DNA of 64,000 bases from STC-113 sp964618565 (GTDB lineage Bacteria; Patescibacteriota; Gracilibacteria; BD1-5; UBA2023), in the NCBI GenBank assembly GCA_964618565.1, contig CAZUBA010000004.1, positions 1 through 64,000 on the forward strand. The letters are read 5' to 3'. Under the pieces are notes generated by a model. It made no database searches, had not been told where the DNA came from, and saw only the letters and a program-made list of their open reading frames with translations. Positions 1-11,124 of the stretch are shown piece after piece; positions within the stretch are counted from its first letter, which is position 1; every line of letters begins with the position of its first letter. Position numbers and translations under genes: made by a program.

Positions 1-1679
1 ATAAATTCAGATGAAAATTATCCAGGAGATTATATTATCTTCAAGAAATTTTATGCTTAAGCAAAGATTATAAGGAATTCAGAGATAAAGATATAAGCAT
101 TGAAGATGAGAATAAGCTTATGAATTCAATTGTAATACACGCCGAATTCATAAGTGATGAACTGCTGATTGCCCTATGATTGGAGGATGCGGAATTCTTG
201 AAACTCGAATATCCGGAACAATTGAAAAGAAAAATTCAGCATATAAGTGCGGTAAAAGAATTTTTTGCAAATACTCGCCCTCTTCAGGTCGGATCATGAA
301 TAAATGATTATACATGAAGGATAATGATGACAAAAAAAGTCCAGAATCCCGCTTATTGAAAAATCATACTTATCCAAAGCGTGGAATCTTGAGATGAGAG
401 CAGCAAAAAACAAAGAAAAACCCTAACATTTCATGATGACATATACTCCTTTTTAAGGAGCCAAAAACATACGCGAGTTTCTCTTAATTGAAAAGAGAAA
501 AGACTTAGTAAGATTTTGATAAATCTAAGAAAATTAAGATTTCAAATCTGAAATAAATCATTTCTTGAATCCATAGCAAAACAGGTAGAACCATTAAGCG
601 CTTATCAGTCTTATCAGTTGAAATTGGCTACTTCACATCTAAAAAAGATAAACTGAATCGATGCTAAGTCCGATAGTGAGAATCTTGAAATTTCAATTAC
701 AAGAATCGATTCTAAATTACGAGAAATAATATCTCAGAAAACCTCGGTATATAAGCATTCTGAGAATATCACAGAGATTACGCGGAATCTTGAGGAGGAT
801 TGGAAGAATTTCTATAAGAATTTCAAATCTGTATTAAAGAAATTCAATAACGATAAGATTGATTATATAGTTGATAGCTTCAGCGGGATGCATCCTGATT
901 TCAAAAAAACTTTTTCCGAAAGAATTGAGAGCATCTTGCATGACAATTCAAATATTCTATCTATTATTGATAAAATTGATTTTGATGAAGCAGCAAAAGA
1001 ACAAGCATATTTTTGGGCGTTGGAAGACTCGAATCAAGGCAAGGATACAAGTTCAAAAAAGTATCAGGAGCATCAATATTTTGAAGCTCTTAAGCAAAAA
1101 AGAGAATATTTTGAAGAATTGAAAACAACAAAAAGCAAGGAAAAAAATTTCATGGAGAATTCTTGAGCTTTATTTGATGAATTGGAAGTTAATGGAAGTT
1201 TGAGGAAATTAATTTCAGATATCGATACTTATCTAAAATCAAAACCTGAATTCTGCGTCAATCCTTTTGCAAAAATATATGAAAGAGTATGGATGGAATT
1301 CTACAAAATCAATACTTTCAGATCCAAGAAAGATATCATCTGAATAATAAAATCCATACTTACAATAAATTTGCTTCTCAAAGAACAATGATTTCTGATT
1401 TTTATAAGTAAACTTGAATGAAGCCTTGATGTAAAAAGATTAGAAAAATCGAATGAAGCCAGAGAATTCATTTCAAGAAGAATCAATAAAAATCTTAGCA
1501 ATATGGCAAAAAAAGATTTTCTGAAAAAATTCATTTTTCCTAAAGATTCTGCAGTCAATAAAAGATTTGAAGAGCATATAAAAGCCCTAATAAATCTTAA
1601 AACACTATTGGCTTCAGGTGAATTCTCAGAAATTGAGCGTCTGCTTACTGAATTAAGGAAATGATTTTATAACAAATAG
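1..1679 (+). CDS. Unknown protein, 5' end outside window
   Basis: The frame is already open at base 3 and runs to TAG at 1677-1679, about 559 residues, so the start is missing. It has several in-frame TGA codons (for example 177-179 and 300-302) read as Gly. The product is rich in Lys, Glu, Asn, Ile and Leu with long charged helical stretches and no membrane segment or signal peptide that I can see. I do not recognise a family. It precedes the PAS-GGDEF gene on the same strand after about 115 bases without a clear terminator, so co-transcription is possible but unproven. Confidence 0.8.
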
Positions 1680-1793
1680 ATACTAAAAATGGCATATTTT
1701 TGCCAAAATTAAGTTTATATAGTAAAATATTAAAAAAATAAGCTTCTAAATTAGGAAAACTTGTTTTCATTTATGTTGAAATTTTAAATAATT

Positions 1794-3599
1794 ATGGAAA
1801 AACGTGAAGAAGTTTACACTTGATTAAATCCAAATAGTACGCTAAAAAGCCCCACAGAACAAAGGGTCTCAAGGATGGTTGAAGAAGTACTTCAGGCCAA
1901 TTTTTGAGTTTCACACCAAGATTTGATTGAAAAAGTATCAGCAGAGATTTCAAAAAGACTAAATGAAAAAGCTAAACATGAGGCTTTCGTAAGCAACTTA
2001 TTGAATAGTTTCACTGATGAGCTAGTGAATTTTCAGGATGAAGATCATGTAATCAGGTATTGTAACGATGCATTCGCTACATTTGTGGGGTTTCCAAAAG
2101 AAGAGATTATATGAAAAAAATGTTTTGAGATAATTTGCTCATCATGATGCACTGAAAGATGTCCGATTGAATCAATAAAAAGATGAATAAATAAAAGCAT
2201 ATGTGTTGATTACGATTGAATTCATCTTGAAAAATCAGCCAATATTGTCACGGATGATAATGGGATTTTCATCTGATATGTTGAAATATATAAGGATAGA
2301 AGCGAAATAGTGAGACAAAAAAACTTAATTGAAGAACAAAATAAAACACTAACCAGAACTAATGAATTCCTTTCGTCTGCATTGAGCAATTCTAAACAAT
2401 GAACATGGGAATGGAATATTATAACTTGAGAAGTCAGGGCAGATGAAAATTTTTATAAGATTTTATGATACAACAATCAGGAAGTGGAATTCAATTATGA
2501 TTTTTGGGAAACGATTCTACATCCTGATGATAGAGAAATAGTATTGAAAGAGCTCAAAAAAAGTGCCAGAAAAGCAGATAAATCATTCCAATTCACTTAT
2601 AGGCTATTGAACTTGAATTGAGATTATGTTTGGGTTACCGCATCAGGGAAAGTAATTGAATTGGACTTGAGATGAAAACCATTGAAGGCCATATGAACCC
2701 ATATGGATATAACAGAAATTACAAATATAAAAAGATATCTAAGGCAAAATGAACAAAAACTTACAACAATTCTAAGATCTATCCCTGATCTGCTTATTGT
2801 TATTGATAAAAACTGAAATTATAAAGAGCTTTCTGGCAGCTCCAGAATCTGACCAAGAAGAGTCTGAATGAATATTAATGAAATTTTTGATCAAGAAAAT
2901 ACAACACTTATTCTTGAATGAATAAATAGGACAATAGAAACGGGGGTGAATCAAAAAATTCAATATTCAATAGTAGAAAATGATAAAGTTTATAAATATT
3001 CTTGAAATTGCCAAACCCTTAGTAGCGATCAAGTTGTCATAATCACGAGAGATGTAACACAAGATATGGAATTACATGAGGAGGTAAAGCATATGGCCAA
3101 CCATGATAATTTGACATGACTCTTAAATAGATTCTCATTCAATGAAAGATTAAGAAAAATCATAAACGACGCAGCAGGTGAAGATAATTTGGCAGTAATG
3201 TTTATTGATCTGGATCTTTTTAAAAATGTAAATGATAGCTATGGGCATGCTGTTTGAGATGCTGTACTAAAAGAAGTTTGACATAGATTGCTCAGCGCAA
3301 CTAGATGATCCGATATTGTTTCCAGATTAGGATGAGATGAATTCTGAATAATACTTCCAACGATTCAGAAAAAAGAAGATTATGAAATAGTTGCTCAAAG
3401 GATCATAAAATCACTTTCCGAACCTTTTATTATTGAATGAAAGACTATCCAAATCTGATCGAGCATCTGAATAAGCCTATACCCCGAACATTGAGATGAT
3501 GTGGATTCAATCATAAATCATGCCGATACCGCTATGTATAAAGTTAAAAAATGAGCGAAAAATAATTATCTGGTGTACAGCGAAGAAGAAGAAAAATAA
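1794..3599 (+). CDS. PAS-PAS-GGDEF diguanylate cyclase
   Basis: This 601-residue protein would make cyclic di-GMP from two GTP. A PAS domain lies around residues 60-160, with a Cys cluster (KKCFEIICSSGCTERC) that suggests a redox or ligand sensor. A second PAS/PAC with the typical WEWNI and HPDDR signatures covers about 190-310, then a further PAS-like segment, and a C-terminal GGDEF domain. The active loop reads LGGDEFGI with TGA encoding one glycine. An intact I-site (RGSD) sits five residues upstream, so product inhibition is expected. DNLTGLLNR and FIDLDLFK are typical GGDEF landmarks. No membrane segments are visible, so it is probably cytosolic. The second cyclase of the window lies at 36153-37160. 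Confidence 0.93.
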
Positions 3600-3658
3600 T
3601 TGCAAAATTTGTTTTCCTATATACAATGGCTGAGCTTTAAAATTAATAAAACAGCCAT

Positions 3659-4144
3659 ATGGAAAAGATTATAGTTTGCACTTATGATGAAGCTTTATTG
3701 CCAGAAAAAAAGACACCGGGAGCAGTTTGTTGGGACATGAGGGCATCTGTTGATTTTGAAGTACAGCCAGGAGAAGTTAAGCTTGTCAGTGCCTGATTCA
3801 AAACATACATCCCCCTTGGGTGGTGTGCAAAATTCTATGCCAGAAGCGGAATGCCAACCAAATCACTTCTTATGCAATGAAATAATATCGCAATAATGGA
3901 TCCTGATTATAGATGAGAATACCTTATGCAGATGTATAATTTTACAAAAGATGCAGTAAAACATGAAAAATATACAAGGCTTTGCCAAATAGAATTTTCT
4001 CCATATTGGCACGAATGAAAATTCTGAACTGATTACATACCCGAAATAGAGTTTATTGTAGATAAGGACCTTTATGAGAAATTCGATGAACATTTTACTT
4101 CAGAGAGATGAACAGGTTGAATAGGAAGCACATGACATAAATAA
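3659..4144 (+). CDS. dut: dUTP diphosphatase (dUTPase)
   Basis: Hydrolyses dUTP to dUMP and diphosphate, keeping uracil out of DNA and feeding dTMP synthesis. The 161-residue protein shows the ordered trimeric-dUTPase motifs: DMRAS near the N-terminus, ARSGMPTK (motif II), GNNIAIMDPDYRGEY (motif III with the catalytic Asp), YTRLCQIEF (motif IV) and a C-terminal ERGTGGIGSTGH P-loop-like motif V. Several of the glycines in these motifs are TGA codons. It ends just before a strong bidirectional terminator. It fits functionally with the uracil-DNA glycosylase at 25704-26405. Confidence 0.95.
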
Positions 4145-4156
4145 AATTACTGACTT

Positions 4157-4190
4157 AAAAAATCCCTTCGGCTAGCCGAAGGGATTTTTT
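4157..4190. terminator. Bidirectional intrinsic terminator
   Basis: A perfect palindrome (4161-4186, centred on GGCTAGCC) is followed by a T-run on the plus strand and preceded by an A-run. It can end both the dUTPase transcript and the convergent unknown gene that stops at 4196. Confidence 0.9.
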
Positions 4191-4195
4191 AAAAT

Positions 4196-5332
4196 CTAAA
4201 AATTTGTTTCATCATCGAACACTTCCGATATCTCATCATAAATCTGGTCATACTTTTTTTGGGAATAAAAGCTAGTTGCTTGCAATAAGGTCCGTACCTG
4301 TTCAAGAGTTCACAATTTCTGCATAAAGAAATCACAATATAGGGATATAAGATTGAAAATCCTTTTTCTTTTATTCTCAAAAAGTTTTCTGAACTTATCA
4401 CTCATGATATCGATTTCCTTATTCGGATATTCAATCATTTCGTCACTTATCGCCTCATTAAGCAGATATTCATAAATAAGTATTTCAGCATTGATCTCCT
4501 TATCTTTGTTGCTATTGATCATATTGAGTGCGATTAATTCTCATCTTTCATCAAAATCATATAGGCTATTGAAAAGCTTTTTAAAATAATCAACTAGCTC
4601 ATCAAAGACTGTTCCGATTTTTTCGATTCAAGCATCATCAGAATAATCATATATGAAATCCTCCCTTATTGATTCTATAAATTCATCAAAAAAAGCGAAC
4701 CAAAGTCATTTATTCTCTTCGCTTGGATTCAAAAAATCATAAATCTGCGATTTACTCATTTTCACTTTAATCAAATCATCTAATTTAAATAGATTATCCG
4801 TCTTCCCCTTGACGACTCAAGAGATATCATATATAAGTAGGGCACTATCATCAGCATTAACTCAATGGTTTGATTTTTCAGCTGAATCTATTCATTTTTT
4901 TTCGAAATCTGGTCTTAATATTTTTTTCATTCCGTTCATTATTTCCAGTATCTTTTGAGAATTCATCTCTTTGGTTATGGCTATTTTTTCGCCATATAGA
5001 GGGAAGTTTATAAAAAGCTTATCTATTCAGGCATCTTCGATGAGTTTTCTTGACCTGTATGCAATATTAAAAAGATTATCTCATTTTTTTAGAAGAAAGC
5101 TTGCCTCTATATTGTCTTCTAAAAACAGCTTCTCATACTCATCTATTCATATCTCCACTTCATCAAAATAGGTTCATACACTGTATTCTTCTGACATAAA
5201 CCTGTTTATTATCTCATCAAGCAAACGAATTCTCAGAATATCTTTTCTTTCTTCAAGAAGGGATAATCTATCCAAGATATCAAGTCTGGATATTTTTATA
5301 TTTTTACGAAATCCTGTTATTGAGTTTTTCAT
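4196..5332 (-). CDS. Unknown protein, paralogue of its upstream neighbour
   Basis: The 378-residue frame runs from ATG at 5332 to TAG at 4196-4198 with several TGA-coded glycines. The start lies 16 bases inside the upstream gene, whose TAA stop is at 5317-5319, so the pair is translationally coupled. Residues about 45-140 resemble the neighbour's: both share a Tyr-x-x-Leu-Phe segment, an Ala-Ser-x-Leu-Leu-Lys motif followed by Gly-Asp, and a later short hydrophobic strand. No transmembrane segment or signal peptide is visible. I do not recognise the family. Confidence 0.8.
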
Positions 5333-5763
5333 GAGTATTGATCATTGTTATCAGAAAAAAATCAAGAAGCCAAAATCATACCTGCTCTTCATCTTAATAG
5401 ATCCTGGCGGCTTAATACCACGGTTTCCTTTCCTCAATCGAATGGGATGTAAAGCACATCAACTCTTCATTCTTCCAATATACTTTTTGCCCTTGAATAT
5501 ATCTTATCGAAACTGTCTCAATCCTTCAGCAGCATTGAGGCTGTATCTTCATCTGAAAAGAACAATTCATGATAAGTGTCCATATCTAATTTGATTCTTT
5601 TCACGTAAACCTTAAATTCCTTTTCTCTATCGAAAACCAGCTTAATTACATCTCTTATTTTTGAAGCTAGCTCATTGGACTTAGAATCTTGTTCTGCAAG
5701 TCTGATAAAGAGCTCAGCTTTTCAGACTTCAATCATTGGGGTTTCTATAATTTTGTTCTTCAT
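5317..5763 (-). CDS. Unknown small protein, first gene of an overlapping pair
   Basis: A 148-residue frame starting MKNKIIETPMIEVGKAELF and ending at TAA 5317-5319. TGA codons inside it are read as Gly. It overlaps the start of the next minus-strand gene by 16 bases. The central part (YHELFFSDEDTASMLLKDGD) is similar to EYEKLFLEDNIEASFLLKKGD in that neighbour, which points to tandem duplication. No known family is recognised. The 156 bases upstream, to the next gene at 5920, hold no other reading frame, only AT-rich sequence suitable for divergent promoters. Confidence 0.75.
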
Positions 5764-5919
5764 AAAAATGATCAATTAATGTTTTTTAATTAATATGGAA
5801 ATAGTCTTGTTTGTCAAGACGATTATTCTATGATGTACGGTTTCCCAAGTTTTATTATATTTTGCAATTTTTAGAGTTAAAATTAAAATGTATCAATAAT
5901 AAAATTTCATTGATTCCTA

Positions 5920-7134
5920 ATGCTTACAAAACATAAAATATATCTTATTGATTGATATAATTTCATATATCGCTTATTTTATGCAATTCCCCCATTTACC
6001 CTTAAGGATTGAACTCCGATAAATGCAACTTTCTGATTGGCAAAGATGGTCGTATCATGGTTCAAAGAAGATAGGCCGGATTATCTGGTTTTTATTCTTG
6101 ATCATAAGGGTAAGACTTTCCGTGAAGAGATATACTCGGAATATAAATGAACACGTGACAAGATGCCAACGGATCTTAAATCTCAGGAAGAGCTTATGTT
6201 TGAAGTGCTCAGATCATTTGACGTGCCAATGATATCTGTTGCTTGATATGAAGCTGATGATATTATCGGAACTCTGGCCATGAGGCTTAGAAAAGATAAA
6301 GATAATGATATCTATATTTTGAGCTGAGATAAGGATCTTTATCAATTTGTAGATGATAATGTAGCAATCTATGACACGATGAAAAGGAAGATCTATCACA
6401 GAAAAGAAGCAATAGAGAAATTCTGAGTAGAGCCCGAGCATATTGTAGATTATTTGTCGATTTGTTGAGATTCAAGCGATAATATTCCGTGAATAAGATG
6501 ATTCTGACCAAAAAAAGCTCAAGAACTAATAAATAAATATTGAAATCTTGAGAAGATTTATGAGAATATTGAAGATATTTCCTGAAAGACAAAAGAAGTC
6601 CTTATAGAAAGTCGTGAAATTGCTTTTTTGAGCAAACAGTTAGCATCCATCCATACTGAACTGGAGTTGCCTTGATTCAGCTTAGAAAATCACATATTTA
6701 AAACTAAGGATATTTTTACAGCAGAAGCAATAGAGCTTCTTAAGAAATTTGAATTCAAGTCGCTTATTCCTACTGCTCATCAAGATAAGATAAAGAACTT
6801 TGATACTTTATGAGTTACTCCAATAAGAATCTGTGACTTAAAAGAGCTTGACGGCTTAGAGAAAAAGATATTCCAACATTGAAAAGTGGCCATAACAGCA
6901 AATGGAGACTCAGCATTTGAGCTTGAATCTTTAAATCTTTATGTTTGAGAAAAGGAAATATATTATGTCGATACCTCCGAAGTTGATATCAGTATCTTCT
7001 TAAAGAGACTTTTAGAAGATGATATTGAACTTATATGATTTGATATAAAAGAAGATCTTAAAAAAATATATTGATATATAGAATGAAGATGACAAAAGGT
7101 ACCGAAAAGCGAGCTTCAGGTTAGCTTATTCTAA
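5920..7134 (+). CDS. Pol I-type 5'-3' exonuclease without polymerase domain
   Basis: The N-terminal ~290 residues are the FEN/5' nuclease domain of DNA polymerase I, which removes RNA primers and flaps. The metal-binding motifs are present: LIDGYNFIYR, FILDHKGKTFR, EADDIIGTLA, GDKDLYQFVDD, and the helix-hairpin-helix GDSSDNIPGIRGFGPKKA. Residues about 300-404 resemble the start of the Pol I 3'-5' exonuclease fold but lack clear catalytic acidic residues. The frame then stops at TAA 7132-7134 before a strong terminator, so there is no polymerase domain. Full Pol I is normally about 850-930 residues, so this is a truncated version acting alone, or with a polymerase encoded elsewhere. The ATG at 5920 has no Shine-Dalgarno sequence. 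Confidence 0.92.
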
Positions 7135-7136
7135 TC

Positions 7137-7172
7137 AAAAAATCCCTTCCGATTTCGGAAGGGATTTTTTTG
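7137..7172. terminator. Bidirectional intrinsic terminator
   Basis: AATCCCTTCCG at 7141-7151 pairs with CGGAAGGGATT at 7156-7166, followed by a T-run on the plus strand and preceded by an A-run. It lies between the converging 5' nuclease and wall-hydrolase genes. The stem is a close variant of the one at 4161-4186. Confidence 0.9.
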
Positions 7173-9146
7173 TTATGAATAGAATGTCGGTGTTCATACT
7201 ATGATTTCATATTTATTTGAATCAATTGCCTGAAACTTGTTATCTATTACTTTTCATGCTCATGAAGAAGCATCTATCTTTGGGATTCATTCCGACGTAA
7301 GGGGGCCAGTTGCAATTTCAACATGAGTTATGGCTCATTTTCTTTTTCATGTTTTATCACGAAGGAATACAAGATCTCATCTTTGGACTTCACTTACTGG
7401 TTTCTGTACGGTTAATCTAGCAAGTCATTCAGCAGTGTTATCGTATGAATCATTTAATACTTTACATTGTTTCATACTCATAAGTATTAATCAGCTGCAA
7501 TCTGTTTTCTCAGTATTATCTCATCTTCATCCTCACCATGAATACGTATCTCATAAATGTGTTCCTGCAGCTGCAATAAATGCATCCGGTGTTGTTTTTG
7601 CAAGAAATTCGATTTTAGTGTCTGTTTTTATTCTTCATCCGATTCAGTTTCTTGCCATTTCAGCAACATTCATAGCATATTTTGATGCGCTTGTACCTAG
7701 CCAATCTTTTGCTGACTCATTTTTTAAAGCTCATGGTCAGCCAATATGAGTCAATGCAAGATAATAATTCATATCTTTATTTTCAGAAATAGAAATCGAA
7801 TTATCGCTGATCCTAGGAATAATGATTCTCTCCACTGTGTTTACAATATGTAAATCCATTACCTGCTCTTGAAGAGATGGATTATTTAAAAAAGCTTGGA
7901 TTGATTCCTCATTGGTCGGATCTATGGTTGGAGCTCATAGTTTTTTCAAATAATCATTAGCAGTGCCTGAAATGAATTGATATTTTCAAAAGGCCCAGTT
8001 TGCTGGAACAATTCATTTTTTTCTTCAAATTTCATCATTTCTTGCAAAATAATCTCATCCGCTTTCATGCGAGCAAATTGCTGCCTTATATTTATCTATA
8101 TCAAGTCAAAGCAGATTCTTGTCACCTACCACTTCAAGAGTTTTTTCCAATCTTGAAACAACAGTCATAAGGTCTTCTTTTGAATATTTGGAATCTCATG
8201 ATTCCATCATGATTTTGGCTTTTTTGATGACTTGTTCTAATTTATCCTTATAAGAACTTGAAGCTATTCAGACAGAAAGCTCTTCTGTAATCTGATTGTA
8301 TTTTTCTGCTTGAGCAAACTGTTCTAATTTTCAAATATATTGCAATTTTGCTTGATCTTCGCTTTTTTCAACTTCTGCTAATTCTTTATCATCAATAAAA
8401 GCTGATTTTATATTTTTACCAGAAAGAATTTTTGCATATTTCGGATCTTTCAACTCTTCATTTTTTGGTATATGCAGCTTGTATCCATTGAAGACTGGTA
8501 TATATCTTGCATTTTCATCATAATATCAAATTCTTGATCAGGAAATATCCCTCATTCAAATTCTTGATTTTCAATTATTGTCTATAACTTCAACTATCCT
8601 TGCCTTGCTTGGGAGTATATCTCAGACTCATATTTTTCTATTTGCCTGATTATTTTTTCAGAAATCTATCATAATATCATCTCATAATTGAAGCTTACCA
8701 TAATCCAATGGCTCTTCGATAATATTTCCATTTGCTTCCACACTTTGTCTGAATGCAAAAGCTGAAGATAGGAATCATTTAGATTTCAAATCAATCTTTA
8801 AAAGATCTTTAGCGCTGATGGCATCAATATTAGAGTTCTTGCTTAGATCTCAATAAACTTCAGGATTTTTGATGACGATATAGAATTTTATTATTCTGTT
8901 CTTTTCCCTATTCAAATCCCTTAATTGTGATTTCAGTTCTTTTTTTGCGATAACTATATCCGGTGTATTTTTTATCTGATTTTGAAGCATTCATATCTTC
9001 TCATTCAATATTTTTAATTTCGTCGAATGTTCAATGGCCTGTGGATTTGACATGATTTCTTCTTCAAGCCTTTTTGAAGAAGAAATATCAATTTTTTCGT
9101 AAATTCGAGCCTTCTCTCGAGTATTATTGGATTCTTTTGATGTCAT
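7173..9146 (-). CDS. Peptidoglycan hydrolase: lytic-transglycosylase-like plus NlpC/P60
   Basis: A 657-residue protein starting at ATG 9146. A region around residues 370-420 reads CSHESGGDYFAR ... WAFGKYQFISG, the pattern of goose-type/SLT lytic transglycosylases (catalytic Glu in HESGG, then GKYQ). The C-terminal ~130 residues are NlpC/P60: YSWGGG...TDCSGLI carries the nucleophilic Cys, and RGDLVFL...THVEIATG the catalytic His. Such proteins cut glycan and peptide bonds of the wall. The N-terminal half is charged and coiled-coil-like. No Sec signal peptide is visible, so export may use another route, for example a secretion system. Many of the conserved glycines are TGA. Confidence 0.88.
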
Positions 9147-9204
9147 ATGATGATTTAATAATTAATATCTCTATTATCCTATCATATAAATCAGAAAAAA
9201 ACAA

Positions 9205-9236
9205 AAAAACCAGCATTTTTCATGCTGGTTTTTTGA
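9205..9236 (-). terminator. Intrinsic terminator of the STAS gene
   Basis: AACCAGCAT (9208-9216) pairs with ATGCTGGTT (9222-9230). On the minus strand the stem is followed by a long T-run, so it ends the transcript of the STAS gene that stops at 9244. Confidence 0.88.
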
Positions 9237-9243
9237 TTCATTA

Positions 9244-9642
9244 TTATGCAGTTGGAGCTTGTGGTGAAGTTGGAGCTTGTGGAGGCGGAGTAATACCTAA
9301 CTTCATCAATGCCTCATTTTCAGTGTTAAGAGTTGTGATAATGGTAGTTATACCGACCAGCTCAAGAGTATCTCTAACTTCATCCGTAAGATTAGTCAAA
9401 AACATCTGGCCATTTCCATCTTCTATATTACTGAAGATATCAGCGATATAACCTATTGACTTTGAATTAAGGTATTTCAAGCCTGAAAGATTGAATATTA
9501 TTCTTTTTCATGTAAAATCACCTATGGCGTTATAGATTGCAGTAAATGTCTTATCCGCATTTGTTTCATCAAGTTCTCCGATGAATTCGAAAATATCAAC
9601 ATTATTATATCATTTCTTCTTGATGTCGATTGGTGTGTTCAT
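9244..9642 (-). CDS. STAS-domain protein (anti-sigma antagonist-like)
   Basis: A 132-residue protein with the single STAS fold of SpoIIAA-type regulators. The core strand-loop-helix reads IIFNLSGLKYLNSKSIGYI, where the SpoIIAA phosphorylation loop (DSSG) is replaced by NSKS, so a phosphorylatable Ser is still present. The tail after about residue 115 is a Pro/Gln/Ala linker (PPPQAPTSPQAPTA). No partner kinase or phosphatase gene is adjacent. It could equally be a structural STAS module in a signalling complex. Confidence 0.82.
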
Positions 9643-9785
9643 ATGCCTTATAAATTATTAAACTTTTAACTTTTATTTATAGTATCACATAATAAAATAA
9701 AATGCAAATATTTTGCTTTAAATTTGTTTTTATTTATATTTCATGTAAAGCTAAAAAGATTTTAATTATAGATTTAAAAAAATCA

Positions 9786-10805
9786 ATGGAAATAAAAAAA
9801 ATAAATATTGATTCGCAATTCCCCTTAGAAACCGCATCTGAAATAGAGGCATTAGCAAAAGGAAAATTATTTTCTCCTATCTGGCAGACAATATGATGGA
9901 ATATGATGCTCCAAAAAACTTCATATTCGAAAAAATGAATATTCTTATGAATTTATGACGAAGATGAGCTTGTCAATTATGCAATCATTGAAAAGAGAAA
10001 AGTCTGATTCTGAATGTTCTGAAATTTCATAATATGATGACCTCATAGTGATATATGAATAAACAAGCTGGAAAATGAACTCAAAAAAATCTGAAAAGAA
10101 GAAAATGCAGTGTTCACACAAATAGAAAACCTAGATAAAATGGGTTTTCATTTATTCAAGAAAGGATGATTCAAGAAATTTATAGAAAGGCACACCGCAA
10201 TAATCAACCTTATGGAGGATGAGGAAAAGATATTATCCAATATGAAGCAAAAATGAAGATATAATATCAAGATAGCTCAAAAGAACGGAATTAATGTCGA
10301 AAAGGTCGAGTCAAATAAAGAAAATGTGGAAACATTCTATAACCTTCTTACGGAAACAAAGGATAGATGAGAGTTTGCAGTGAATTCAAGCAAGTATTTC
10401 TTTGATTTCTGTTCTTATCTTGAGGAGAATTCATTATGAGGATTATATTTTGCAAAAAAAGACGATGAAGTGTTGGCAGCTTGAATATTCGTATTCTTTT
10501 GAAAAATAGCGATTTACTATTATTGAGCGTCAACTTCTGATAATGAAAAAAGGAAATATATGCCAGCTTATCTGCTCCAATGGAATATTATTCAAGAATC
10601 AAAAAAAATGGGATTTGAAGTATTTGATTTCCTATGAATTGCAGATCCCGAAGACAAAGATTCAAAATTAGCCTGAGTTACAGATTTTAAAATGAAACTT
10701 ACAAATGAGATTCATATTTTTCCAGAAAGCAAAATACTTATTCATTCAAAATTAAAATATCTGCTGCTTTTAGCTAAAAATGAACTGAGGAAATATTTAA
10801 AATAA
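9786..10805 (+). CDS. FemAB/FemX-family peptidoglycan bridge aminoacyltransferase
   Basis: A 339-residue protein of the FemXAB family, non-ribosomal peptidyltransferases that add amino acids from aminoacyl-tRNA to the peptidoglycan stem peptide. It shows the doubled GNAT-like fold. KGRYNIKIAQKNGI and MPAYLLQWNIIQESKKMGF ... DFLGI are family landmarks in the C-terminal half. I start it at ATG 9786, where the sequence becomes typical of the family, although the frame is open further upstream. Many TGA codons are read as Gly, including a TGA-TGA pair near residue 86. It lies near the wall hydrolase at 7173-9146. Confidence 0.87.
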
Positions 10806-10868
10806 AAAAATTTGATTTAATGGAGTCTTAAATATAATCTCTCATAGAAATACTAATTATTATTTTTT

Positions 10869-11123
10869 ATGAAAAATAAGATATTCTTAATCATTTTATC
10901 TAGCTTCCTATTGTTTTCTTGTTGAAATAATGCGGAAGATACATCAAAGGATAGCTCATCATATTCGGCTACATGAACCAATAACAATGTTGAAAATTCA
11001 TCTGCAGTCAGCACTGATACAAGCAATGAGGCTACTGAAGTCCCTGAAGATGTAAGCATCGGAAGTTGAGAAACTGCAACTGTTACAGAGTTTTCTGCAG
11101 CAACCTGAACAATATTAAAATAA
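10869..11123 (+). CDS. Small Ser/Thr-rich lipoprotein
   Basis: An 84-residue protein with a short positive N-terminus, a hydrophobic segment (IFLIILSSFLLF) and a lipobox ending in Cys (LLFSCGNN), so it should be lipid-anchored after signal peptidase II cleavage. The Gly after the Cys is a TGA codon. The mature part is low in complexity and rich in Ser, Thr, Asn, Glu and Ala. Function unknown. It follows the FemX-like gene by 63 bases on the same strand and ends two bases from the convergent tsaD stop. Confidence 0.75.
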
Positions 11124-11124
11124 G

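Noticed and set aside
7330..7749. A 139-codon plus-strand open frame
   Set aside because: It is antisense to the wall hydrolase (7173-9146), whose NlpC/P60 motifs lie in the minus-strand frame.
9786..10533. Minus-strand short frames across the FemX-like gene
   Set aside because: Shadows; the plus-strand frame carries the FemXAB motifs.
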